Source: Arsenophonus apicola (GTDB lineage Bacteria; Pseudomonadota; Gammaproteobacteria; Enterobacterales; Enterobacteriaceae). From it: DNA of 64,000 bases. The stretch covers positions 1,736,001-1,800,000 of the forward strand of contig NZ_CP084222.1 of assembly GCF_020268605.1 (NCBI RefSeq), written 5' to 3'. Position numbers and translations under genes: made by a program. The notes under the pieces are model-generated. The model worked only from the letters and a program-made list of their open reading frames with translations, had not been told where the DNA came from and made no database searches. Below are positions 54,634-63,696 of the stretch, one piece after another; the first letter of the stretch is position 1; every line of letters begins with the position of its first letter.

Positions 54634-55118
54634 TCACCTCACCGAAAAGGTGTTGATGGCAAATCCAGAACGTATATCTAACAAGCCATTAAGCAAACCA
54701 TTTAACCAGGCAAATTTGGGTAAACCCGAATTTGTCCCCGAGGCATATTGGACCGTGATAGCCCCTCAATACGTTCTGTGGTCACTTCGCCCCTAACGTT
54801 GGCTGTAAATCTTCGTTCTCTGACTCAATCGCCAGCCGACACTGGGCCATAATGAGTTGCTTAGGGATGGCGTCATTCTCAATAGGCACACCGTCATAAA
54901 ATAACCCTGTGCGTGGGAAGGATAGCGGTTGGGTTAAGTGGGTTCGTTTTCCTAACCATGGCTGTGACGTTAAATAGTCCATCGCACTCCACCAGCATCG
55001 ACTCAATATGTGAGCCATCAGTGGGTATATCAATTCCTCTTTCACGGGCATAGCGCTTTAGATCCTCAACGCTGGCATAACTATTAAATGTTGGCGAATT
55101 TTTATCCGAATCAATCAT
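54634..55118 (-). pseudogene. DnaT-like/head-tail adaptor protein, frameshifted
   Basis: Start ATG 55118 (GAGG 7 nt upstream): MIDSDKNSPTFNSYASVEDL, KRYARERGIDIPTDGSHIES. It leaves register near 54990, resuming as AMDYLTSQPWLGKRTHLTQP and LSFPRTGLFYDGVPIENDAI. A second break at a G4 run near 54763-54766 gives AITVQYASGTNSGLPKFAWL and ends INTFSVR at 54634. The family is annotated in phage genomes as DnaT-like ssDNA-binding, but its position fits a head-tail adaptor. Probably inactive. Confidence 0.75.
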
Positions 55119-55125
55119 ATTCACC

Positions 55126-56381
55126 TCAAAAAAGGGACAAAAGTCCCCTTAACTTTATTTTTTCTTTATGAAAAGTGATACTTTCTGTGGTGCGCATCTC
55201 ACCATCTACTGTCGCAGTGACGGTAAATTGTCCTGCTGTACTGGCGGTTAATTTGACGCTGGACTTACCCTTTGCATCGGTTTTAGTCGCCGCTTTACTC
55301 AATTTTCCACCTGTGCTTGACCACTCAACATTGCCACCCTGAACAGGTTGATTATCTTTTGAGTAATCAAGTGAAATGGTCACCGCATCGCTGTTATTGG
55401 CTGTCGCGGTGGTTTTATCCACAGATAACCCTAAACTCGCTTCATGCTGCAATTTTATCATTACGCCTGCCGTTAATTTGTTACTGGTGAAATGTTTCTT
55501 CCAGTTGCCAGCTGTGCCCAATTTTGTCAGATCAGGATTAGTCCCTTTTGATTCATCCCAGCTGTAACCGAGCACGCCCACATTTACCACGCCTTCACCC
55601 CGATAGCCAACGCCTAAATTTTCCTGATCGTTGATTTCATAAGAGCGAAAATTAGGTTCCTGTGATTCCGTGATAGTGATAGCCCTGGGACTAACCCAAA
55701 TATAGCATCAACAGGCGCAGTATCGGTGACTAATACGGGTTTACCTAGCGTTCCAGGTTGGCCGCCGTAAATTACCACGCCTGCTTCTTCATAAACCTTG
55801 TTATCAATCGCCTGATCAACAATGTCAAAATAGGTTGTTGAGTGCATGACAAACAGATTGACACGGTTGAATTTATCCCCGTATTTGCGTAACCCCTTAG
55901 TGAGGGTCTTCTTGCCATCGGTAGCAATATTAGCTGTGACCATCATATCCGTATTAGCGCCAATCGCAGCCCCCAATGCTGCTAGGGAATACTTGATATA
56001 GCCCTCAAGCGAAGCATCAGCAGCATCCGTACCCACAAGCTCAGAAAATTCTGAAACATCCCTGCCACGTCGTTTAAATGACTCTTCGGTGATTTCATAG
56101 GGCCATATTTCCAAGGGGCTTTAACGTCAACGGATTCTCCCGCACCAATTTTTCTTACCGGTAACTTTATCCGTAGAATTCACGTCACGATGTTCAATCG
56201 AACCGCTTATCTGATAAAATGCCCGTTTACGTAAATCGCCTTCAATAAAAACATTATCCAGTACAATTGCGCCATTTGATGCCTGATTAAACACCTCAAG
56301 ATTATCTTGTCTGCGCTCTAAAAATGCGGTTTGAGCCAAATCATTATAAATAATTAAATCACTATTAACCGTCGTTGCCAT
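55126..56381 (-). pseudogene. Major capsid protein with C-terminal Ig-like domain, two frame breaks
   Basis: Three frames read together: MATTVNSDLIIYNDLAQTAF (start 56381), then EITEESFKRRGRDVSEFSEL through GQPGTLGKPVLVTDTAPVDA, then VNVGVLGYSWDESKGTNPDL through the end. Breaks lie near 56140 (A run) and 55685. After about residue 325 an Ig-like (Big_1-type) domain follows: LGLSVDKTTATANNSDAVTI, NVEWSSTGGKLSKAATKTDA and GQFTVTATVDG. Surface Ig domains on capsids may aid attachment. A GGGAC/GTCCC hairpin (55134-55147) overlaps the stop. Confidence 0.8.
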
Positions 56382-56393
56382 TATATTAATTCC

Positions 56394-57164
56394 TTACTTT
56401 GGTAATCCCAGATAAGCTTCACGACCGAATCGCCGGATATATGCGGCCTTATCAGATGAAGACATCTGAGAACGTTTAAAATGTGCGCCCCCTGACTTAC
56501 TATCCCCTGAACCTGTACCGGATGCAGAAGGAAATAAATGGGGGGCACTTTCTTTTAGCGAATCAATCCACTCAGCGGGGGTTAAAGGTGTACGGCCATC
56601 TTTACCCATAATCGGATTGTTTTCCTCATCAACAGCGACGGCCTGACCTTCGTCATTGATTTTAAATATGCCCTTGGCACGTAATATTAAATCTTCCTGA
56701 GCACTGGCTAACGCGCCGGATTGACTTGCAGCTGCACGAATTTCATCGCCTAAAACCCGACTGCGGAATTTATTGGCAAATTCTTCTGCCTTTTCCGCCC
56801 GTCGCTTCTCAGATTGTAGTTTTTTTTCTACATCATGGCGCAATCGTTCCGTGCGCTTATTGATAACCTCGTCAATCTTGCCTTCGGCAATCAACTTCGC
56901 TTCTTCATCATTGTCAAAACGTTGCAAAATGCCTTTGACCTGTTCAGGATCGATTCCTTCAAAGCGCTTTAAATTATCAGTTTGCTTTTTGAGCAAACCG
57001 AGTAATTCACTATTTTTTGCCTTTAGTCCTGTCACCTGCTCATTAATCTGCTTATCAATAATAGCCTGAACTTCCGGTGTGATTGCTGTGCCGCTAGCCC
57101 CGCCACCACCATTCGGGTCTTCTACTGATGAATGATAGTTGCTACCGATGTTTAAAATGCTCAT
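56394..57164 (-). CDS. Capsid scaffolding-like protein
   Basis: 256 residues. Gly-rich N-terminus, then a long charged coiled coil (residues about 35-140: KAKNSELLGLLKKQTDNLKR, EKKLQSEKRRAEKAEEFANK), a middle TPAEWIDSLKESAPHLFPS and a basic C-terminus (KAAYIRRFGREAYLGLPK). This is the layout of scaffolding proteins that template procapsids. It lies directly before the capsid gene (12 bp gap). Frame intact. Confidence 0.75.
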   Translation of the reverse strand: MSILNIGSNYHSSVEDPNGGGGASGTAITPEVQAIIDKQINEQVTGLKAKNSELLGLLKKQTDNLKRFEGIDPEQVKGILQRFDNDEEAKLIAEGKIDEVINKRTERLRHDVEKKLQSEKRRAEKAEEFANKFRSRVLGDEIRAAASQSGALASAQEDLILRAKGIFKINDEGQAVAVDEENNPIMGKDGRTPLTPAEWIDSLKESAPHLFPSASGTGSGDSKSGGAHFKRSQMSSSDKAAYIRRFGREAYLGLPK

Positions 57165-57240
57165 TATGTCCCCTTGGGATTTTATCTATGCGCCTTGCGC
57201 GTTAAATTACCTCAGCCCTAGGCCGAATTTAGCAAACAAA

Positions 57241-57260
57241 AAGGCCACCGAAGTGACCTT
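57241..57260 (-). terminator. Hairpin between head morphogenesis and scaffold genes
   Basis: AAGG-C-CAC CGAA GTG-A-CCTT stem with a tetraloop, followed on the minus strand by TTTGTTT. Probably lowers readthrough into the scaffold/capsid genes or marks a promoter boundary. Confidence 0.65.
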
Positions 57261-57278
57261 GATTGCTATGTATACTGG

Positions 57279-58403
57279 TTAAATTCCCATCCCAGCTTCT
57301 TTAAATGCCTGTCCATCTATCTTTCGTAATTGTGCCAAAGTAATAAACTCACCTTTATCGCTATAAAACTGGGCCGGATGCATGCCACCCTCTTTCATTA
57401 GCCGGTAGCGTACTTCACCAAATACCTGCTTTTGTCGCCAAGCGGATTGTCGTTGTATCCATTGAAGAAAGGTTGTCTCGGCTGGTGTTTGTCCATCCAT
57501 CGAGGCCCGAGTGTTTTCGTCCATTTCATCAACATCAATTCCCAATTGACGCCATGATTTAGTGATCAATGTTTCAGTCGAACGACAATTCCAGTGAATT
57601 TTTCCTGGTCCTTGCAAATAGGGCACTTTATGGCCGATTGGCTTACTTTCAAGGGTATATTTCAATCGATCGCGAACAATACAGGCATGAGAGGTTTTGT
57701 TGTCCAGCGTCGATAACCACTGCTTACCCTCAAGGAGTTTTTTATTAGCCTCTGCAAACTGATTTCGGGCGGTGGCTTGTAGGTGATTAATTGCGGTTTT
57801 GGCAATACTGGTTGCATTTGCCCGACTGATTTGTAGTGCACCGTCTTTATAGCCTTGCTTGACATTACCACGTATTTTACGACCCATTTCTACAGCGCTA
57901 TCGCCATTCAAATACCCATTGCGAACGGTATTATTAATGCGCGTCATGCGGTCTTTTTCCAGACCCTCAGCCCACTCAGATAACAGTTTTCCCTGCAATG
58001 GGCGCGCCATCACCGCTGCATAAAGCATATCTGTGGTGAGACTCATCAATGGATATTGACGAAGAACAACCTCTGGCATTAGAAAATCAAATAAAGCGGG
58101 ATAATAATCTACCTCATATTGTGCATGCGCCTTCATCTCGCCCTTTAAAAGGAAAACGCGTTGGCTACCGCATTTTTTATTAATAGCCTTAACACTGGCG
58201 AGCAAAGATTCTAATCGCCTGACAGTAAAACTATCAGCATCGATATTGGCATCATCCAGTGCCACAATTAAGGATGCACTGAGCTGAGCGTCAAATGCAT
58301 TCAGGGTGTTAACCATCTTTTTAGCAACCCCACTAGCATAACGACCAGAAAACAGCGAGTGAGCAAGTAATTCATCCATCAGGCGCTCATTCACCGTTCT
58401 CAT
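57279..58403 (-). CDS. Phage head morphogenesis protein (Mu F / SPP1 gp7-like)
   Basis: 374 residues: KDRMTRINNTVRNGYLNGDS, ARANATSIAKTAINHLQATA-type text and a C-terminal WLSTLDNKTSHACIVRD, with GKIHWNCRSTETLI carrying the conserved Cys/His that mark the Mu F minor head protein domain. Present at a few copies inside the capsid, needed for assembly and DNA ejection. Start overlaps the portal stop by 4 nt. Frame intact. Confidence 0.85.
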   Translation of the reverse strand: MRTVNERLMDELLAHSLFSGRYASGVAKKMVNTLNAFDAQLSASLIVALDDANIDADSFTVRRLESLLASVKAINKKCGSQRVFLLKGEMKAHAQYEVDYYPALFDFLMPEVVLRQYPLMSLTTDMLYAAVMARPLQGKLLSEWAEGLEKDRMTRINNTVRNGYLNGDSAVEMGRKIRGNVKQGYKDGALQISRANATSIAKTAINHLQATARNQFAEANKKLLEGKQWLSTLDNKTSHACIVRDRLKYTLESKPIGHKVPYLQGPGKIHWNCRSTETLITKSWRQLGIDVDEMDENTRASMDGQTPAETTFLQWIQRQSAWRQKQVFGEVRYRLMKEGGMHPAQFYSDKGEFITLAQLRKIDGQAFKEAGMGI

Positions 58404-59768
58404 CGCTCACCTATCATAGTGGGTTGCTGATTATTGAGTTCATCCACCACCACATCAACCTCATCAGCCGGATTGATAATGTCAAATTTTTGCAAGTTAC
58501 GCACCAGGTCAGATTGACGAATGGCGCTAGATTGCCAGGCTGACACTATCTCACGTATCATCGTGCTATCGGCAATGTGATTGACCAAGTCCCTATTAAT
58601 TTCAAATACGCATTTATCAGGTTCAGCACCCGCATATTCAGCGCACCACTTTAACCCTTTAGTTAAACCTTCTGAGACATTCGCGCAACAGATACTCAGG
58701 ACAGATGTTTGTGCACTTAATTCACCCACTGATTGAATAACGGTTTTCACTTTATTATCAGCAGAAACTAATTGAGCGCCCAACCCCACCATATAATCAC
58801 GCTTACTGTCCATCGCTTCTTTCGCTAGCATGTTAGGCTGTGCTTGAATGTAACCACAGGAACCTTGCTCAGGTAACAAAATGGGTGAGCGGGAGCCGAC
58901 TAATATACCCTTTTCTCTAACCAGTCACGCCATTCATCTTTCAAGCCGCTAATATAGGGTTGCACCTGACCACAGAAAAAAACCGAATCTTCATAATCGG
59001 CGGAATTTCGATAATGACCCAAATTGATTTTGGCGAGTCAAGTAACGGCGCTTCATCAATAGTGTGATCATTATTTTGAGCACCTATAAAGGTAAACGGG
59101 ATCTCCTCCCAAGCACCTGAGCCACCGCGATCAGGGATATATTCAACATCTATTTGGTAAACACTGTTTCCTGCAGGTTTTCGATAAACGCGACAGATAA
59201 ATTTCCCTTTTTCAATAGCCAGAACACGATATTGAATGGTATCCTTGAATCCAAAACCGTCTTGTTCTTCTACTGTTTCACGTAATACCACCAGAGTTAA
59301 GCGATTACGACCATTAATGCGTTGCATTCGCCAGTTGATAATATCTTCGGCTTTGTATTGAAAAAAATAGACTTGCTTTGACTCGTTATTATAATCGACA
59401 TATAAGCCATGTCGTCCCACTTCCAAGACGGATTCCAATGACGATTGGGCTAACTGATAAAGACTTGAACCCGCTCCATCAGCATCCTCTTTCAGATAAG
59501 CCAGTCTTTCATCAATCTCAACCAGCGGATCTTTTTTAAAAGCCATTCCTATCATCCCATTACGGGTATGACCGGTTATCGGATAAAACACCGCACGATC
59601 TTGATAATCGCTATTACGTTTCCTTTTGCGTTCTTTATTCGATTCTTCTAATATCGGCAGATAGTTTTTTACTGAATCATCCCCTTTACAAACTGTCCGA
59701 ACTAATGCCCATTGCAACACAAACAATTTATATTCAGGACGGGTAAAATCAACACTAGACATACTCAT
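58400..59768 (-). pseudogene. Portal protein (DUF4055 type), frameshifted
   Basis: Main frame 58941-59768: MSMSSVDFTRPEYKLFVLQW, ITGHTRNGMIGMAFKKDPLV, VGRHGLYVDYNNESKQVYFF and TFIGAQNNDHTIDEAPLLD. It then drifts out of register near 59020; the correct continuation INLGHYRNSADYEDSVFFCG is in another frame. It re-enters near 58920 as GILVGSRSPILLPEQGSCGY and runs to QQPTMIGER at 58400. The portal is the packaging vertex. At least two breaks, so probably non-functional. Confidence 0.8.
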
Positions 59769-59781
59769 TAGAATGTGGTTC

Positions 59782-61252
59782 CTAAATTAATCTCAAAGGC
59801 GGGACGCTGTTTATTTTTCGGCTAATCGCAAAATATCGAAATGCATCAGCATCATGTGACGTAAAATCATGTAGGGGTTTATCTTTCCAGCAACCCAGCT
59901 TGTCATCCCACTCTTTGCGATAAGCTTCTAAATGAGCAACTCCATCGGCACATCGATGTTCATCAAATACACAATTTGGCAATATTTCACGTACCGCCTC
60001 AATCCCTTCATCAATGGAAAGTTTTGGCACTACATCAAATCGTATTGCATATTTCTGCCCATCAATCTCATAGCCTTCTCTGGCAATTTCACGCCTGGAT
60101 TTTGCGTCAGAACCAAATTCACGATTATCAATATCATGAGGTGCATTGTGACTGGCGTAGGTATAGCCTTTATCTTTCAGTATCTTCATGTAATGCCGCA
60201 ACCCTTCACCACTATTTGAGTAATGATCAATAATATGAAATTCATTTCCCACTTCACGTACAAACCATATTGACGTTGAATCACCTACCCCAATATCCCA
60301 ATATGTATGTACTGGCAAATGGCTGTTATTAGGCAATGTCCCAATGCGTTTATTTTGATAAAGATAACGAAACTGCCTGGCATAGTAGGCGCCTTCTACT
60401 GATTGTTGGAAAGCTTCAGCGGGAAGTGAGGGATATTCCCGCTTCATATCATCACCAAGCGTTTTCTCTTTGCGTAATACCAGGCTTTCTGTTTGTCGGT
60501 TAACCAAATGCCATGTTTGCCGGACAGCTCAGTGAAATAATCAATTAGCCGCTTTGGAATGGGCTCAACCGGATCAATTGCATAATTATTGTTTTCCCAC
60601 CATGGGAAGAAAAAGAATTTCCAATCGAGCTGTGAAAGTTTTTTTACTTGAAGTTGTGCTTTTCAGCAGACTGACAATAATCATAAAAGTAACCAGATCT
60701 TCCCTCGCCCGTGCTTTCTATAGTGACAAAGCAATCATTGGATACCGCTTCAAAAGCACCAGTTACAATTTCACGTGCCTTATCAGGATATTTTGCACAA
60801 ATCTTGCCAAATTCAGAAACATGCAGATAACGCAATGTACCACCGCGAAATGAAGTACTAATGTAAAGTGAACCCCCTTTATGGAATACCAGCTCACCCG
60901 CTGAATCATTACTGGCTGGGTTAGCCGCTTTTATTTCATCCGGTAGTCGCTCATAAGCGTATTTGGTTTTTTCTCTGAATAATCGCCTAGCATCATTAAG
61001 AGTATGCGCAATTAATGCACACCTGGCAGATTCAAATAACGCCGCATCAAGCTGAATAATACACACTTCAGTCGTAAACCCTAGCTGACGCGCCTTTAGA
61101 ATGATATTTCTGGTATGCATTCCTTCAAAATAGAATAACTGCTCAGGGGTCATGTCAAATCGAATTGGTTTTCCGGTTTTATCCGTTATCCAATAAAGAT
61201 GATTTAGTCGCCAAAGCTTATCGCGCAATAAAGCTAAATGTTGTGGCTTCAT
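59782..61252 (-). pseudogene. Terminase large subunit, two frame breaks
   Basis: The ATPase half (60644-61252) has the Walker-like IILKARQLGFTTEVCIIQLD and FVTIESTGEGRSGYFYDY, ending early after AEKHNFK. Adding one A near 60648 gives AQLQVKKLSQLDWKFFFFPW, and after a second shift near 60470 the nuclease half (59782-60507) follows: HTYWDIGVGDSTSIWFVREV with an active-site Asp, and DFTSHDADAFRYFA. DNA packaging motor and nuclease. Breaking it would block packaging. Confidence 0.85.
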
Positions 61253-61254
61253 AG

Positions 61255-61767
61255 TTATTTTTGTGAAAGTTCGTCCATAAGATTAGATAACGTTCCGACC
61301 ACATCATGCTCATTTTTTACTTGTTCTCTAAAAGCCTGTACTGAGACATGCTTGCCAAGTAACTCAAGGTTTTTAACTTTATCTGGCCACTTTACTTTTT
61401 TGAGCAATGCTTCTGCACCATCAACTCGTATGGCTGCAATATCTAAACCGCTTAATGTTGTCCGCCAAACTTTAGGCCAATCTTTGATCGGTCTTAAATC
61501 GCCAGAATCGGTCAGAATATCGAGTACATCCATTTGGTCGATCTCAACCAGCCGCTTAAGCACGTAGTCAGCATTAACCTCAATGCGATTCTTACGTTCT
61601 TCCATGAGGGTTTGTATGCGTTTTTGAATGTTGAGTTTTGCTAAGTTTTGGCATGCGATATCTTTTGCTGTTTTTTCACTGTACCCGGCTCTAATTGCTG
61701 CCTGAGTCGCATTCAAATCAATCAGGTACTCGCGACAAAATGCTTCCTGCTTGTCTGTGAGTGCCAT
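61255..61767 (-). CDS. Terminase small subunit
   Basis: 170 residues, Terminase_2 type. N-terminal helix-turn-helix text TDKQEAFCREYLIDLNATQA, AIRAGYSEKTAKDIACQNLA and KLNIQKRIQTLMEERKN. It recognises the packaging site and feeds DNA to the large subunit, which begins just after its stop. Frame intact. The 257 bp upstream (61768-62024) are AT-rich without a recognisable gene. Confidence 0.88.
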   Translation of the reverse strand: MALTDKQEAFCREYLIDLNATQAAIRAGYSEKTAKDIACQNLAKLNIQKRIQTLMEERKNRIEVNADYVLKRLVEIDQMDVLDILTDSGDLRPIKDWPKVWRTTLSGLDIAAIRVDGAEALLKKVKWPDKVKNLELLGKHVSVQAFREQVKNEHDVVGTLSNLMDELSQK

Positions 61768-62024
61768 ATCTTTACCTTGTTTGTTTTAATTTAAAAAATT
61801 TCACAATATGATCAGTGTATTTAATGAATGCCAATAAGAATATTATGCTGGTTTGATTTGTGTAACATCGGGAATATTTGAGACAGCACATCGAATAAAC
61901 TTACATAAAATGCTGATAATTTCACTTTTATAGAATTTTTATTATTTTACAAAAAAGTTATTTAAATGTTAAATTAAAGAGATATTATTAGTAATAATAT
62001 TCATTTTCTTCTGGGGGATAAAAC

Positions 62025-62235
62025 ATGAAATCATTATCCAATGCATTGATTATTTCGATTGGTTTTTTAAGCATTAGTCCTTTTTTTTGCTGTAACCCAA
62101 GAGCCAATAATCGATTATCCTACTGAAGGTACAAATAACGCTGAATGTTTAAAATTATATCATAAGAAACATAAGTGCTTTCTTTGTCCTGAAGGTCACG
62201 GTTATTGCGCTAGCCCATCTAGACAGAAACAATAA
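62025..62235 (+). pseudogene. Small secreted Cys-rich protein, split by a T8 run
   Basis: ATG 62025 after GGGGGATAAAAC. The signal peptide MKSLSNALIISIGFLSISPF then leaves register at eight T (62081-62088). Removing one T continues it as FAVTQEPIIDYPTEGTNNAE and CLKLYHKKHKCFLCPEGHGY, with CASPSRQKQ and stop at 62235: about 69 residues with four cysteines in the last 30. Opposite in strand to the phage genes around it, typical of a conversion gene. Homologues and role unknown to me. Confidence 0.6.
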
Positions 62236-62281
62236 TAAACCAATCATAACTATTCTTACTTTGAAGAGGTTCATCACAAAT

Positions 62282-62485
62282 CTACCACTGTTTTACTGAA
62301 TTTCTTCCCACCCACTGTTTAGCTACATCAAGACAGTTGGCCATCATTTTACCGCGTTGTGTTGATTTAGATTGTCGATAGTATCTAATAGCTTCATTTG
62401 TTGCTAAACTGGCTACAGATAGAGAAAAACCAAGCTTCATTAACTCGGCCTTGACATTCGTCTCAATGAATTGTTCAGGAGTCAT
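62282..62485 (-). CDS. Small phage protein of unknown function
   Basis: 67 residues: MTPEQFIETNVKAELMKLGF, SLSVASLATNEAIRYYRQSK and MMANCLDVAKQWVGRNSVKQ. Helical, soluble. Coupled to the upstream BRO-N gene (ATG overlaps its stop). It is not a lysis or packaging protein I can recognise. It may be a partner of the BRO-N protein. Confidence 0.6.
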   Translation of the reverse strand: MTPEQFIETNVKAELMKLGFSLSVASLATNEAIRYYRQSKSTQRGKMMANCLDVAKQWVGRNSVKQW

Positions 62486-63069
62486 GCTTGACTTTCTCCA
62501 TTTGGCGTATCATCAAATCCTGGTAGTCTTAATTGAGAAAGTGCCATAATTGTTTTTTCTGCTTTACGTATCTTATTCAGATGACGCTTACGTAGGTTCA
62601 TTAAGTCGCTTCCCTTTCTACCAAAATTGTCAAACGACCATTTATTTGCAGCAACCAACCTGTTTTGCATTTCGCCAATCGTTAATGATTTCAATCCTTC
62701 CATATCTAACAGAGCAAGATTTGCTGGGTGGCTTTCTTTTTCCGCTAAATCCAGTAACCACTTACGCAGTGCTTTAGCAACTTTGGTTTTAGATAACATT
62801 CCGATTAGATGAGCGCCACGTAAAGAAAATATCCTAACTTCCGTTTCCCAATTATCGTAACCCTTTGATTTATCGCAGGTGGTCATTTTGACCACCCGAG
62901 ACATCTCATCAGTAAACTCATCTTTGTTTCTGCTATAAATCTTACTCACTGACTTAACGTCTGCATATTCGAGTAGGGATGCTAGCGATGTAGAAGTAAA
63001 CCAGATTTTTCCATCCCTATTATCAAATGGCATAACTTCAATGTTTTTAAATACTAATGTTTTAGACAT
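62482..63069 (-). CDS. BRO-N domain protein (putative antirepressor) near lysis genes
   Basis: 195 residues. BRO-N-type N-terminus: VMPFDNRDGKIWFTSTSLAS, LLEYADVKSVSKIYSRNKDE, VRIFSLRGAHLIGMLSKTKV and AKALRKWLLDLAEKE. C-terminal helical part MRKRHLNKI-like, ending LRLPGFDDTPNGESQA. Frame intact. The leader upstream can fold into a long hairpin, so expression is probably RNA-regulated. A location between Rz and the terminase is common for such genes in lambdoid prophages. Confidence 0.8.
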   Translation of the reverse strand: MSKTLVFKNIEVMPFDNRDGKIWFTSTSLASLLEYADVKSVSKIYSRNKDEFTDEMSRVVKMTTCDKSKGYDNWETEVRIFSLRGAHLIGMLSKTKVAKALRKWLLDLAEKESHPANLALLDMEGLKSLTIGEMQNRLVAANKWSFDNFGRKGSDLMNLRKRHLNKIRKAEKTIMALSQLRLPGFDDTPNGESQA

Positions 63070-63082
63070 AACGTATTACCTT

Positions 63083-63174
63083 CTTTATAAAATGAACCTT
63101 TGACGAAATAGGAATGCCAGCCCACCGAGGCTCGCCAGCTCTGCTGACACCCTCAAAGGCTCATTTCTATAAAG
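63083..63174 (-). ncRNA. Long-hairpin leader RNA upstream of the BRO-N gene
   Basis: On the minus strand, CTTTATAGAAATGAGCCTTTGA (complement of 63153-63174) can pair over about 20 positions with TCAAAGGTTCATTTTATAAAG (complement of 63083-63103). They enclose a GC-rich 49-nt loop that can fold further. The stem ends 13 bp before the BRO-N start. Confidence 0.6.
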
Positions 63175-63249
63175 TCAGGTTCGGTGGAGTATTTAGATGC
63201 GCTTTCGTTGCGCTAGAATTGTTAAGATTTGAACCTGCCAATGACCGAT

Positions 63250-63696
63250 TCATTGACATTGTGTATTGATGTACTGCTGTAGATATTCCGTCTGCTTCTC
63301 ATTCTCAATCATCATCGCTCTGAGACGGAAATAATCTTGTCTAGCTGCTTCGCCAAATTGTGGGGTGGCTTCATCATATCGGCTCTTGGCGGTAGTGGTT
63401 TTGGATGTATGACACACGGCGTTGACCCGCAACCGCTTAGTGCCAGCACGAACAGCATCATTGAGCTTGGTAATTTGAGCTTTTGCATTATTGAGTTCCT
63501 CGGTGTGTTCAATATCGAGTTGGTGCAAGGCATCTATCTTCTGCTGCTGCAATTTCAACGCTTCAATTTGCGCTTGATATTGCTGTTTTAGCGTGTGGTA
63601 GTTTTGCTTGACGGTTTGATAACGGCTGTTGGTGAAAATGAGTGATAAAACCAATCCAATAATCGCTACGCCAAATGCGTAAGGTCTCCATAACAT
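63250..63696 (-). CDS. Rz: Rz i-spanin
   Basis: 148 residues from the ATG at 63696. N-terminal signal anchor MLWRPYAFGVAIIGLVLSLI, then a long periplasmic coiled coil (YHTLKQQYQAQIEALKLQQQ, KIDALHQLDIEHTEELNNAK). The inner-membrane half of the spanin complex that fuses inner and outer membranes in the final step of lysis. It starts within the end of the endolysin gene and contains Rz1 nested in another frame, both as in lambda. Frame intact. Confidence 0.92.
   Translation of the reverse strand: MLWRPYAFGVAIIGLVLSLIFTNSRYQTVKQNYHTLKQQYQAQIEALKLQQQKIDALHQLDIEHTEELNNAKAQITKLNDAVRAGTKRLRVNAVCHTSKTTTAKSRYDEATPQFGEAARQDYFRLRAMMIENEKQTEYLQQYINTQCQ
63312..63488 (-). CDS. Rz1: Rz1 o-spanin lipoprotein (nested in Rz)
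   Basis: 58 residues from the ATG at 63488, fully inside Rz in a different register. Start MQKLKLPSSMMLFVLALSGC gives a lipobox LALSGC. The mature part is proline-rich (CGSTPCVIHPKPLPPRADMM), the standard o-spanin pattern. It is lipid-anchored in the outer membrane and binds Rz across the periplasm. Both frames are intact, so selection on lysis function may have persisted longer than on the structural genes. Confidence 0.9.
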   Translation of the reverse strand: MQKLKLPSSMMLFVLALSGCGSTPCVIHPKPLPPRADMMKPPHNLAKQLDKIISVSER

